A stretch of 23,442 bases of DNA. Source: CAZQSL01 sp964595945. GTDB taxonomy: Bacteria > UBP15 > UBA6099 > JAJRTR01. The position numbers were made by a program, and so were the translations under genes. Below the pieces are notes generated by a model. That model did not search any database. It worked only from the letters and a program-made list of their open reading frames with translations, and was not told where the DNA came from. The DNA lies in contig CAZQSL010000049.1 in the NCBI GenBank assembly GCA_964595945.1, forward strand, positions 1 to 23,442, in the 5' to 3' direction. Of the stretch, positions 15,810 through 23,442 are shown one piece after another; position 1 is the stretch's first letter, and the number at the start of each line of letters is the position of its first letter.

Positions 15810-17173
15810 AAGCACGCATACTCATCGTCGATGACGAAGAAGCCCTCTGTGCGGGTCTCGCGAAACTGCTCGCCATCGACGGGTTCGAAGTCGACTGCTC
15901 GGGTTCGGGCGAAGCCGCGATCGAAAAGATCGAATCTGGCGACTACAACCTTATCTATCTCGACTATATGCTGCCCGGCATCGACGGCCTCGAAGTGCTG
16001 CGCCGCATGAACGCTTTGCACATCACCACGCCGGTGGTTTTCATGACGGCCCATGGCGACGACGAGACCGGTCTCGATGCGCTCAAGCTCGGGGCGCGCG
16101 AATTTCTCTTCAAGCCGTGCAACGCTCGCAATCTGCGTTTCAAGGCTTTCCTGTGGCTGCGCCACGGGCTTGCCGAAACCGGAGCTCTTCGCTCGGATTC
16201 ACAGAAGACTTCCCATGACATGTTTCACAGCGACGGCCTCAAATCAGTTGCCGGACTTGTCAATTCCGTTGCCGCGGCCAATATCCCGGTCCTGATATGC
16301 GGCGAGACCGGCACTGGCAAGGAACTCGTCGCCATGTCGATCATCCATCATCAGGACAACCCTCGAAATGCCGCCCCCTGGGTCGCTCTCAACTGTGCCG
16401 CAGTGCCGGAGCCTCTCATGGAAAGCGAACTCTTCGGCCACAAAAAGGGCGCGTTTACCGGCGCGGCATCCGACAAGGAAGGCTTCTTTGAAACTGTCCG
16501 CGATGGCACTCTCTTCCTCGACGAACTCTCCAGCGCGTCGCTCCAGTTACAGTCGCGGCTCCTCAGAGTGCTTGAAAACGGCGAATACTTCCGCGTCGGC
16601 GACACTGCTCCGCGCAAGACTTCCGCCCGCATCATAGCCGCAACCAACCGTGATCTCGAAAGCGAAATTGACGCTGGCCGGTTTCGCGAAGACCTCTATC
16701 ACCGTCTTTGCGTCGTCAGGATCGACATCCCGCCATTACGCGAACGCCCAGCCGATATAAGGCATCTGACCGATTATTTTCTCGATATGTTCAACCGCGA
16801 AAACTCGAAGGGTATCCGCATCGACCGTCGCGCAATCATTGCCCTTAATGATTATCACTGGCCGGGCAACGTGCGCGAGCTCAAGCATCTCATCCAGGCG
16901 CTCGTCGTGACGGCGCGCCGCGATGTCATCGACATCGAAGACCTGCCGCCTCGCATCTCTGCCAACAAGGCTGCCGCGAGGGTGGTCAGTTATTCGGATA
17001 TGAAGTCAGGCGTGGAGGAACTTGTCGCGCGCTACGAACAGGATTATCTGCGCGATCTCATCACGGCTGCAAACGGCAATGTATCGCAGGCTGCCCGCCT
17101 TGCGGGGATTTCACGCGAGTATCTCACGCGCAAACTCAAGGCTCACGCGATTTCGCATTACACCCATGAGTGA
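15806..17173 (+). CDS. NtrC-family sigma-54-dependent response regulator
   Basis: DNA-binding activator of 455 residues, partner of the overlapping kinase. The receiver domain (1-115) has the acidic pair Asp9/Asp10, phospho-acceptor Asp53 (YLDYMLPG), Thr in VVFMTAHG and Lys in FLFKPCN. The AAA+ domain (about 140-370) has Walker A GETGTGKELVA, the GAFTGA loop that contacts sigma-54, Walker B GTLFLDELSSAS, and the arginine-finger region FREDLYHRL then PPLRERPADI. The C-terminal Fis-type helix-turn-helix is NVSQAARLAGISREYLTRKL. All expected catalytic motifs are present, so it should be active. No consensus -24/-12 site was recognised near it, so targets may lie elsewhere. Its stop is only 21 bases from the end of the convergent nagA gene. 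Confidence 0.95.
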   Translation: MKARILIVDDEEALCAGLAKLLAIDGFEVDCSGSGEAAIEKIESGDYNLIYLDYMLPGIDGLEVLRRMNALHITTPVVFMTAHGDDETGLDALKLGAREFLFKPCNARNLRFKAFLWLRHGLAETGALRSDSQKTSHDMFHSDGLKSVAGLVNSVAAANIPVLICGETGTGKELVAMSIIHHQDNPRNAAPWVALNCAAVPEPLMESELFGHKKGAFTGAASDKEGFFETVRDGTLFLDELSSASLQLQSRLLRVLENGEYFRVGDTAPRKTSARIIAATNRDLESEIDAGRFREDLYHRLCVVRIDIPPLRERPADIRHLTDYFLDMFNRENSKGIRIDRRAIIALNDYHWPGNVRELKHLIQALVVTARRDVIDIEDLPPRISANKAAARVVSYSDMKSGVEELVARYEQDYLRDLITAANGNVSQAARLAGISREYLTRKLKAHAISHYTHE

Positions 17174-17194
17174 ATGAGTAATGGCAGCCCGATG

Positions 17195-18379
17195 TCAGTA
17201 AACGCGCGTGCCGGCGATGAATGTCGCGAGGCAGTCCATGTTTTCGTCGAAGATGGCAATGTCGCCCGCCTTGCCGGCGGCGATCGTGCCGGCGTGTGAG
17301 TCGAGCCCAAGTACGCGAAGGGGATTTTCAGAGGCCATCATGATCGCGTCTGGCAGTGAGACGTCAGCGTGAATGGTAGCGTTGAGGACAGCCTTGTTGA
17401 GAGTGATGACGCTGCCGGCGAGGTTGCCGGATTTTGTTTTGGCCTGACCATTGCTGACAGTGATGTCGAATCCCCACACGTTGAAATCACCATCACCGCA
17501 GCCGGCGGCGTGTATGGAGTCGGAAACGAGCACGACGCCGCGCGGGCCTTTGGCGGCGATGGCGACACGGGCGGCCTCGGGATGGACATGGACGGTGTCG
17601 AAGATGATTTCAATAGTGATGCGAGGGTCGGCAATGGCGGCGAACGAACAGCCGGGTTCGCGATGATGGAAGGGGCGGACTGCGTTGAAGAGATGGATAA
17701 AATGCGACGCGCCGAGACGTGCGGCTTCGTGAGTCTGCGCCGAAGTGGCATCAGAATGCCCGATGGCGGCGACGGCATTGTGCTCCGCGAGCCGGACAAT
17801 GAGTTCGTGAGCGCCCGGGATTTCGGGGGCGAGACAGAGCATTCGGAGATCGGAGCCGGCGCGGTCGAAAATTTCGTCGAGTTCGGCTGGTTCGGGATTT
17901 CTGATGACTGTTGGTATGTGAGCCCCCGGACGGGCGGGGCTGATGTATGGGCCTTCGAGGTGAATGCCGAGGATACGCGCTGCGGATGGTGGCGACGAAG
18001 GAGTGGCGAATTCAGGGCCAGCGGGCTGATTGGCAATGGCGGCGCGGATCGCGTCGATGCACGCGAGGACCTGTTTGTGAGGCAGGGAAACGGTGGACGG
18101 GAGAAATGCCGTGACGCCGTTGCGAACGATAGCGGCGGCCATAGTGCCGATATCCTCAGCGTCCTGGAATGCCCAGTGGCCGCCGGCTCCATGTATGTGG
18201 ATGTCGGCGAGACCGGGAGAGATGATTTTGCCCTGGGCGTCGTATGTTTCGTGGGCGGGTAGCCGAGGCGGTGCGCCGGAGCCAGTGCCGGAAATGATGC
18301 CTTCTGTGATGACGGCATAACCGTTTTCGATGATGCCGCCAGGGGTGATGGCTTTGCCGTTGTAGATGATGGTATTCAT
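17195..18379 (-). CDS. nagA: N-acetylglucosamine-6-phosphate deacetylase
   Basis: Cytoplasmic metal-dependent amidohydrolase of 394 residues converting GlcNAc-6-phosphate to glucosamine-6-phosphate and acetate, in amino-sugar catabolism and cell-wall recycling. Motifs: ISPGLADIHIHGAGG (His61, His63), GIHLEGPYISPARPGAH (Glu142), AIGHSDAT (His208), HLFNAVRPFHHREPG (His229) and VVLVSDSIHAAG (catalytic Asp287). The HxH pair plus Glu and the two later His suggest the two-metal form seen in some bacteria. The length is normal and the C-terminal KAGDIAIFDENMDCLATFIAGTRVY is typical. GGAG lies 9 bases before the ATG. It is 19 bases downstream of the DUF4097-like gene, hence probably in one operon. 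No nagB is in view. Confidence 0.95.
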   Translation of the reverse strand: MNTIIYNGKAITPGGIIENGYAVITEGIISGTGSGAPPRLPAHETYDAQGKIISPGLADIHIHGAGGHWAFQDAEDIGTMAAAIVRNGVTAFLPSTVSLPHKQVLACIDAIRAAIANQPAGPEFATPSSPPSAARILGIHLEGPYISPARPGAHIPTVIRNPEPAELDEIFDRAGSDLRMLCLAPEIPGAHELIVRLAEHNAVAAIGHSDATSAQTHEAARLGASHFIHLFNAVRPFHHREPGCSFAAIADPRITIEIIFDTVHVHPEAARVAIAAKGPRGVVLVSDSIHAAGCGDGDFNVWGFDITVSNGQAKTKSGNLAGSVITLNKAVLNATIHADVSLPDAIMMASENPLRVLGLDSHAGTIAAGKAGDIAIFDENMDCLATFIAGTRVY

Positions 18380-18398
18380 GCGCGGTGCTCCGGTAGTG

Positions 18399-19346
18399 TC
18401 ATTGCCTGCCGCCCCGTGGTGGAGGAGCGCCTGCGGGATGTCCGCGGGTTTCGCCCGGGGGGAGCGTGACTATTTTTACTTTGCCTTCCTTGCAGTTGAT
18501 GGTGATTTTTGATTCTCCGTCGCCGAGGACATAGCGGCGGAGAGATTCGGTGGTTTCATCTTCCTTCATGCTGATGCCGGCGACATCGACACTGGATGGA
18601 TCGCCGATGATGTCGATGGTGGCATTGGAGTCGGGTGGAAGCTCGAATGTGACGTGTCCCCTGCCGGTGTCGAGCTGGAGAGTACTTTTGGGTGTGGTCT
18701 TGTAGCATTTGATGTCGATGGCGCCGGAGGTGGATCGCGCGGTGCCGGAGCAAGTGTCGAGAGTTGCCTTGATAGCGCCTTTGCCGGTTTCGAGAGTGAC
18801 ACGGCCGTCGCCCTTGTGGATGATTTCGGAGTAACCGTTGGGGTTTTTGATGGAAATGTTTTTTTTGAGTCCGGAAATGTATATTTCACCGGTGGCGACT
18901 TGTATGAAAAGCGGAATGTCAGCGGGGACACGGCCCGTGTAGTCGGCGCCTGCGCGTGCGGACTGGGGGATATCGGCGGGGACTTCTGAAAAAAGTCTGA
19001 TCTCGCCGCTGGGGAGATCGAGGCCGACCTTGATGCGTGGAGCGATGGATTTCGCGATAGTGATGCCAGGCGCGTAGCCGGTTTTGAGTATCTTGATGTT
19101 GATCGAGTTGTCTTTTGCCGGATAGAGGGAAATTGATGAATTACCGCCGGTGATGTGGAGCGAGCGGGCGCCGTCCCAGGCAAGTTCCCGTTTATCATTG
19201 ATGGTGTAGCGTCGCATGATCGGTTGCTGATCGTCAGCGATGATGCTGGTGCCTGACACCAATAAAACAGCGGTGATCAGGACGAATATCGCGGTAGGGG
19301 GCTTCGTGATCGAAGCATGGCGGAGAAGTCCGTGAAATATGTGCAT
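18399..19346 (-). CDS. Exported DUF4097-like beta-rich protein
   Basis: Predicted exported or membrane-anchored protein of 315 residues. The N-terminus has one hydrophobic segment (about 17-35, TAIFVLITAVLLVSGTS), a signal peptide or anchor. The body is a series of short beta strands with repeated glycine/serine turns: SLHITGGNSSISLYPA, GEIYISGLKKNISIKNPNG, GDGRVTLETGKGAIKATLDT, STSGAIDIKCYKT, TLQLDTGRGHVTFELP. This is the right-handed beta pattern of DUF4097 ('putative adhesin') proteins. The tail GETRGHPAGAPPPRGGRQ is low complexity. The ribosome site is weak. The gene immediately precedes nagA on the same strand. Function is unknown; an envelope or surface role is inferred. Confidence 0.65.
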   Translation of the reverse strand: MHIFHGLLRHASITKPPTAIFVLITAVLLVSGTSIIADDQQPIMRRYTINDKRELAWDGARSLHITGGNSSISLYPAKDNSINIKILKTGYAPGITIAKSIAPRIKVGLDLPSGEIRLFSEVPADIPQSARAGADYTGRVPADIPLFIQVATGEIYISGLKKNISIKNPNGYSEIIHKGDGRVTLETGKGAIKATLDTCSGTARSTSGAIDIKCYKTTPKSTLQLDTGRGHVTFELPPDSNATIDIIGDPSSVDVAGISMKEDETTESLRRYVLGDGESKITINCKEGKVKIVTLPPGETRGHPAGAPPPRGGRQ

Positions 19347-19461
19347 AAATTACCACTTTTTCATCCGTTTGCCGGGGCATAAACACTCTCGATATGCAGA
19401 GGTCTCTGCGCCTGCACGAAAACGGTTATCTCATTTTCAGTCTATTAGACAGCCGGGCCGG
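19347..19461. other. Gap between pyruvate kinase and the DUF4097-like gene
   Basis: The 115 bases contain a small hairpin GCAGAG/CTCTGC (19396-19409) but no T tract on the minus strand, so I cannot call a terminator. No clear promoter is visible. Confidence 0.35.
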
Positions 19462-20889
19462 TCAGTCGCACTCTCCCATGCGATGAATTTTCATAAGATT
19501 GGAAGTGCCGCTCTTGCCGACCGGGACGCCGGAAGTGATGACGATGATATCGCCTTTGTGCAACAGGCCGCTCGAAAGAAGGTTGGCATCGACGTCAGCG
19601 ACGAGAGATTCGGTGGAAGTGATTTTGTCGAAAATAAGGGGTTTTACGCCCCAGTACATGGAAGCGCGACGTGCAATGGCGACATCCATGGTGGCAGCGA
19701 TGATGCAGCAGGAAGGTCTGAATTTTGAGACAAGCAGAGCCGATCCGCCAGTCATGGTCAAGGTGATGATGGCCCTGGCGTCGAGTTCCTGAGCGGCGCG
19801 GACGGCGGCATAGGCGGTGGCATTGGATATGTCGTTTTTGTGGCGGATATGGGTTGGCGGGGTATCCTGATGAATGCGGATGACTTCGCGCTCCGCGCGT
19901 TCGACGACTTTTGCCATCATGCGGACAGCATCGACCGGGAATCTGCCCGCCGCAGTTTCCTCCGAGAGCATGACGCCCCCCGAGCCGTCGTAGACGGCGT
20001 TGGCGACGTCCGAGACCTCCGCGCGGGTGGGGCGTGGAGAGTCTACCATGCTTTCGAGCATCTGGGTTGCCGTGATCACCTGCTTGCCGGCGAGATTGGC
20101 ACGGCGGATGATATCCTTCTGGATTTCTGGTACTTCCTGTGCGGGGAGTTCGACGCCGAGGTCGCCGCGCGCGACCATGATGCCTTCGGCAGTGTCGATG
20201 ATGGCCGCGAGGCACTTGAGAGCTTCGGGACGTTCGATTTTAGCGATGACGGGCACGGTGCGGTTGCACTCGGCCATTATATTTTTGACCTCCATGATGT
20301 CATCCGCGTCGCGTACGAAAGAAATCGCCACGTGATCGACTCCGGCCGCGAGGCCGAAGCGGAGGTCTTCGATATCCTTTTCGGTGAGAGCGGGAGCGCT
20401 GTATGAGACACCGGGCAAATTGATGCCTTTGTGGGAGGTAAGCACGCCGCCGCGGATGACCTTGCACTCAACCGAGTCGCTGTCTACATCTGTCACCCTG
20501 AGTTCGAAGCTTCCGTCAGCGAGGAGAATCGTGTTGCCAGGTTTGACGTCGTGAGGGAGATTTTTGTAGACGGTGGGAATGGTATCGGCGGTGCCGGTGA
20601 TTTCTGAAGTGACGAATCTGACAATCGAGCGCGCCTTGAGGAGTACTCCTTCTTTGGGCATGTTGCCGACCCGGATTTTGGGGCCCTGAAGGTCTTGAAG
20701 GATTGCGATGAAGTGTCCGGTCTCGGTCTCAACCTCACGGATGAGCGAGATGGTGGCGGCGTGTTCTGCGTGGGTGCCGTGGGAGAAGTTGAGGCGGAAA
20801 ACGTCGGCGCCTTCGCGGAGCAGTTTTTTCATGATGGTCTTCTTTGCGGATGCGGGTCCGATGGTGGCGATGATTTTAGTCCGTTTCAT
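19462..20889 (-). CDS. pyk: Pyruvate kinase
   Basis: Cytoplasmic glycolytic enzyme of 475 residues transferring phosphate from phosphoenolpyruvate to ADP. The start is ATG at 20887-20889 (MKRTKIIATIGPAS), with GGAGGAA just upstream; the frame stays open 48 codons further, but those are not family sequence. Motifs: RLNFSHGTHAEH, QDLQGPKIRVG, VIAKIERPEAL (catalytic Lys), MVARGDLGVELP, VITATQMLESM, SPRPTRAEVSDVANAVYDG, GVMLSEETAAGRFP. The positions equivalent to muscle residues 113/114/117/120 are Leu67, Gln68, Lys71 and Val74, the combination reported for K+-independent pyruvate kinases. The C-terminal allosteric-site domain is present and the length is normal. It lies 118 bases from the upstream gene. 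Confidence 0.97.
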   Translation of the reverse strand: MKRTKIIATIGPASAKKTIMKKLLREGADVFRLNFSHGTHAEHAATISLIREVETETGHFIAILQDLQGPKIRVGNMPKEGVLLKARSIVRFVTSEITGTADTIPTVYKNLPHDVKPGNTILLADGSFELRVTDVDSDSVECKVIRGGVLTSHKGINLPGVSYSAPALTEKDIEDLRFGLAAGVDHVAISFVRDADDIMEVKNIMAECNRTVPVIAKIERPEALKCLAAIIDTAEGIMVARGDLGVELPAQEVPEIQKDIIRRANLAGKQVITATQMLESMVDSPRPTRAEVSDVANAVYDGSGGVMLSEETAAGRFPVDAVRMMAKVVERAEREVIRIHQDTPPTHIRHKNDISNATAYAAVRAAQELDARAIITLTMTGGSALLVSKFRPSCCIIAATMDVAIARRASMYWGVKPLIFDKITSTESLVADVDANLLSSGLLHKGDIIVITSGVPVGKSGTSNLMKIHRMGECD

Positions 20890-21007
20890 TGCGTTCCTCC
20901 ATGATTTTGCAGCGAGAGAGTGCCGCGTACGTGTTTGCGTGGACAGTATGTGGTGTGCCAAAAATAGAACCGCTGCGCGGTGCGAAACGTTCCCAGGCGT
21001 ATGTGTG
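20890..21007. other. Gap upstream of pyruvate kinase
   Basis: The 118 bases are open in the pyk frame but do not resemble the enzyme. They carry the pyk ribosome site (GGAGGAA on the minus strand). I see no confident promoter. Confidence 0.4.
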
Positions 21008-21460
21008 TCATATCTGAATATCGGGGCCGTCAATGTACCACCGGCCAGCTATTTTGCGCATGGTGAAGAACATGTCGCGGGTCTTGATGCCGGGCAGGAG
21101 TCGGGCTTTGTAGCTGATGCGGAAGTACATGGACCTGTTTGCGCCTTCGCCGACGATCGAGTCGATGGAGTATATGCGGAGCATGGTGTACTTGCTGGTG
21201 ACGGGCTTGCAGATGTTGTTGGCGAAGGCGCTTTTAGTCGAATACAGAGGGTTTGTCTTTTTTTCGTAAATGGAAATATAGTCATAAGCTTTCGAGCATT
21301 TGCCGTGGGCAAGGGCATGGACATAGCTTTCGATGACGTCTTCAGGTGGCATGGAGTTACGCCAGAAAGTGGGAATAAGGAGGACGAATATGACGACAGA
21401 GGATATGAAGAGCGCTCTGCGAGGGTGCAATCTAATGTATGAAAGAACGGCTTGCGGCAA
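21008..21460 (-). CDS. Small membrane-anchored protein, NTF2-like fold likely, TTG start
   Basis: Predicted 150-residue protein with one N-terminal membrane segment (about 16-32, ALFISSVVIFVLLIPTF) preceded by basic residues, leaving the C-terminal part outside the cytoplasm. The soluble part reads PPEDVIESYVHALAHGKCSKAYDYI and ends FFTMRKIAGRWYIDGPDI. This is the layout of NTF2-like/DUF4878-type domains, where a 'need to fill a pocket' helix pair is followed by a closing beta strand with W. The start codon is TTG (21458-21460, minus), supported by GGGAGGG 5 bases upstream (plus positions 21466-21472); the next Met is 36 residues in, after the membrane segment. It follows the large upstream gene by 15 bases, so probably shares its transcript. 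Function unknown. Confidence 0.7.
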   Translation of the reverse strand: MPQAVLSYIRLHPRRALFISSVVIFVLLIPTFWRNSMPPEDVIESYVHALAHGKCSKAYDYISIYEKKTNPLYSTKSAFANNICKPVTSKYTMLRIYSIDSIVGEGANRSMYFRISYKARLLPGIKTRDMFFTMRKIAGRWYIDGPDIQI

Positions 21461-21475
21461 ACCGGCCCTCCCGGG

Positions 21476-23442
21476 TCAGGGGATGATGTTGATGTAAGTG
21501 CCGATTGATTTGACGGCGTTTCTGATAAAATCCTTGTCCTTGTGAGAGATAAACATGCGGTCGGGTTCGATGCGTATGATTTCGGGGAAAGCGTCACTGA
21601 TGTCGAGGAGAGAGGAGGTAATGATGGTGGCAGTCCATGCGGCTGGTTTGGAAACGGCGCCCCAGAGGCCGGATTGCGGGCAGTAGAAAAAGCGTTCGGG
21701 CTGCATTTTCGCGCGGGCAGCCGTGGGGGCTTCGTCGCGGCGGATCATCTGGATGGAAAATTCGAGCATGGCAAGGGCGGTGGTTTTCCATCGTGGGTCC
21801 GATGTGAGTTTCCAGAGAGACAGGAAGTCGGAGGCGATGGCTGCGGTGTATGGGTCGAGGCAGTCGGCGCCGGGATATGGGGGGACGCCGCCGGTGGTGT
21901 CGAAGTGCTCGATGTCGAGTGTGGAATTGGGAGGCATTGGCACGTGATGGGTGAAGCATAGTGAGCGGAGGTAGGAAGCGGCGCGAGTGGCGGCGTCGAG
22001 GAATTCGTGTTTGGCGGTAAGCGAATGGGTGGCGAGGAATGCCCGGAGCATGGCGTGAGCCTCTTCGCGAGTGGCGACGGGGCCTTCGTTGTAGCGAGGC
22101 TCGAAGGCGTCGTAGATGAGGCCGATGAGCCGGTCTGCGAGCCATTCGGCCATGACAAGATAGCGGCGTTCGCGAGTGGCGGCAAAGAGATCGGCGTAGG
22201 CGCGGCAGGCGAAGGCTTCGGCCCGTGTGGGGGGGCGGACGTTGGTGAGTTCGTGCGGGTTGGGATCATGAGAGCTTTCGTCTGTGATCTGTTTTGCGAG
22301 AGGGGAGATGTCGCCGAACCATACTCTGTCGATGTGAGCGATGAGTTTTTTGATAGTAAAGAGCCAGCGGGGGTTTGAGTCGCCGGCGCCTGCGGAGTGG
22401 TGCATGGAGATGCCCGAGGAAATGATGGAGCTGACATTGCGGAGAATCCCGTCGGGGGTGGCGGGTGATTGCCAGCGGCGCAGACCGAGGTGGTAGTCGA
22501 TGTGAGGCTTTTCGTCGGCGTATTCGCCGGCGAGGAAAAAATCTGCGGTGTCGAGAGCGATGCGTTTGAGTTCGCGCGACTCCGTGAGAGCGCCGAGGCG
22601 ATAGAGGACATGGGCCGACTCTACGTTGCCGCCGATGGAGCCGCCGATGAGGCGGGGTGAAACGGGGAATCGCATATATCCGGTTTTTTCGACAAATCCG
22701 AGTGCGTCGCCGCGCTCTACGAAAAACTCGCTGACGAGTCCCTGCGCCTTGCGGTTGACGATCATCGACCAGTCGGCGTCGAGTTCGGCAGGATATACCT
22801 GAAGATTCCACGCGGCGTCGACGATCGAATTGAGCGAGCGGCCTCCCGCGCCGGCCCTGATGTGAAAGCGGCGTTCGTACGAAAGCGACGCGCCGACGAG
22901 CCACTCGCCGTTGGATGCGCATTTCACGGATCCGCGATTGCTGACTTTTATGTCGGGATTTTCCTCCGGGATGGCGATGGAAAACTCGACGTGGCCTTCG
23001 GAAATGTATGTGGTGATCGACGAAAGATCGTCGACGGTAGCGGCGGGAGCGGCGAAGATGGCGAGTGTTTCCGCCGAACTTTCGAGCAGTCCGCATGAGG
23101 GGATGGATGTTTTGCTTTCGACGATGGGTCCTGCTCCTTCGGCTCGTCCGGCAAGACCTGCGCCTGAGACGTAGACTGCGCCGGGGATGATCCATCGTTC
23201 TGGATTTATGTCCATGATGACGGTGAATAGCGCGCGGATCGAGATGTGATCGCGGATTGACCACCGGCGGGTGACGGTGATTATGCCTGCGCTTTCTTCG
23301 AACATATCGGAGATCGTGGATGTGCCGAACGATGCCTCGACGCTGTTGCCGTCGATAGTTATCGAGTCGGCGAATACCGGTCTTGCCGAGGATATGAACT
23401 GATACGGCAGCTCGAATGTTCGGCCGTTGTCGAGTGTGACCG
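21476..23442 (-). CDS. Large protein with beta-rich N-part and helical toroid-like C-part (5' end beyond window)
   Basis: I do not recognise the function. The frame stays open to the window edge: upstream of Met 23303-23305 the minus strand reads NGRTFELPYQFISSARPV, then DSITIDGNSVEASFG, coherent protein sequence, so that Met is probably internal and the gene is 5'-truncated by the window (at least 654 residues). The first roughly 200 residues are beta-rich (WIIPGAVYVSGAG, GHVEFSIAIPEE). From about 200 (counting from the internal Met) there are repeated helix pairs with GGN, DTADFFLAGEY, RAEAFACRAYADLFAATRERRYL, EEAHAMLRAFLATH and DCLDPYTAAIASDFLSLWKLT, resembling the (alpha/alpha)6 toroids of six-hairpin glycosidases. 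A carbohydrate-active role is only an inference. It is followed 15 bases later by the TTG-start gene. Confidence 0.7.
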   Translation of the reverse strand, partial: VTLDNGRTFELPYQFISSARPVFADSITIDGNSVEASFGTSTISDMFEESAGIITVTRRWSIRDHISIRALFTVIMDINPERWIIPGAVYVSGAGLAGRAEGAGPIVESKTSIPSCGLLESSAETLAIFAAPAATVDDLSSITTYISEGHVEFSIAIPEENPDIKVSNRGSVKCASNGEWLVGASLSYERRFHIRAGAGGRSLNSIVDAAWNLQVYPAELDADWSMIVNRKAQGLVSEFFVERGDALGFVEKTGYMRFPVSPRLIGGSIGGNVESAHVLYRLGALTESRELKRIALDTADFFLAGEYADEKPHIDYHLGLRRWQSPATPDGILRNVSSIISSGISMHHSAGAGDSNPRWLFTIKKLIAHIDRVWFGDISPLAKQITDESSHDPNPHELTNVRPPTRAEAFACRAYADLFAATRERRYLVMAEWLADRLIGLIYDAFEPRYNEGPVATREEAHAMLRAFLATHSLTAKHEFLDAATRAASYLRSLCFTHHVPMPPNSTLDIEHFDTTGGVPPYPGADCLDPYTAAIASDFLSLWKLTSDPRWKTTALAMLEFSIQMIRRDEAPTAARAKMQPERFFYCPQSGLWGAVSKPAAWTATIITSSLLDISDAFPEIIRIEPDRMFISHKDKDFIRNAVKSIGTYINIIP

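Noticed and set aside
17369..18262. 297-codon open frame on the plus strand opposite nagA
   Set aside because: It is the antisense shadow of a clearly conserved enzyme. It has no ribosome site and a Gly/Asp/Glu/Val-rich composition typical of antisense reading in G+C-rich genes.
20890..21033. 48-residue N-terminal extension of pyruvate kinase
   Set aside because: It has no family similarity, overlaps the end of the upstream gene, and ATG 20889 has its own good ribosome site.
22266..23264. 332-codon Arg-rich frame on the minus strand
   Set aside because: It is an alternate frame of the large partial gene; the extreme Arg/His/Ser content and lack of domains mark it as a shadow.

Overview
The window comes from an uncultured-type, diderm (Gram-negative) bacterium with a G+C-rich genome and strong G/C preference at third codon positions. 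A two-membrane envelope is inferred from a large secreted beta-barrel protein ending in phenylalanine and from several exported or membrane-anchored proteins. I cannot name the phylum. The archaeal-type threonyl-tRNA synthetase, the secreted SpoIVB-like (S55) protein and the DUF362 ferredoxin-like protein would fit a candidate-phylum bacterium better than a well-known proteobacterium or firmicute. No phage, transposase, plasmid or CRISPR genes are visible.

Layout. Bases 1-950 hold a complete tRNA-Arg(TCT) unit with its own consensus promoter and terminator, then a roughly 550-base gene-free stretch containing a long imperfect inverted repeat. From 950 to 17173 every gene is on the plus strand: an outer-membrane beta-barrel protein; a DUF362 protein with two 4Fe-4S clusters; a sugar-phosphate isomerase/epimerase-like TIM barrel; an exported S55-family protein translationally overlapping an exported beta-propeller protein; an archaeal-type ThrRS followed by a good terminator; a short fragment resembling the N-terminus of a glycosidase-like protein; and a two-component pair, namely a CHASE4-HAMP-PAS-PAS-PAS histidine kinase overlapping an NtrC-type sigma-54 activator. 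From 17195 to the window end all genes are on the minus strand. In transcription order they are a large protein cut by the window edge, a small membrane-anchored protein with a TTG start, pyruvate kinase, an exported DUF4097-like protein and NagA (GlcNAc-6-phosphate deacetylase).

How they may work together. Three tight couplings are seen directly: TIM barrel/S55/propeller (3-base gap, then ATGA overlap), kinase/regulator (ATGA overlap), and DUF4097-like/nagA (19-base gap). The S55-propeller pair looks like one extracytoplasmic module. The kinase-regulator pair is a full signalling path from a periplasmic sensor to sigma-54 promoters, with no target visible here. NagA and pyruvate kinase are central carbon and amino-sugar functions.

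Most interesting points: the archaeal-type ThrRS with its D-aminoacyl-deacylase-like editing domain; a family of diverged, structured intergenic elements seen upstream of three genes; the S55 protein whose conserved motifs occur in the opposite order to SpoIVB; and a pyruvate kinase with the K+-independent residue signature.
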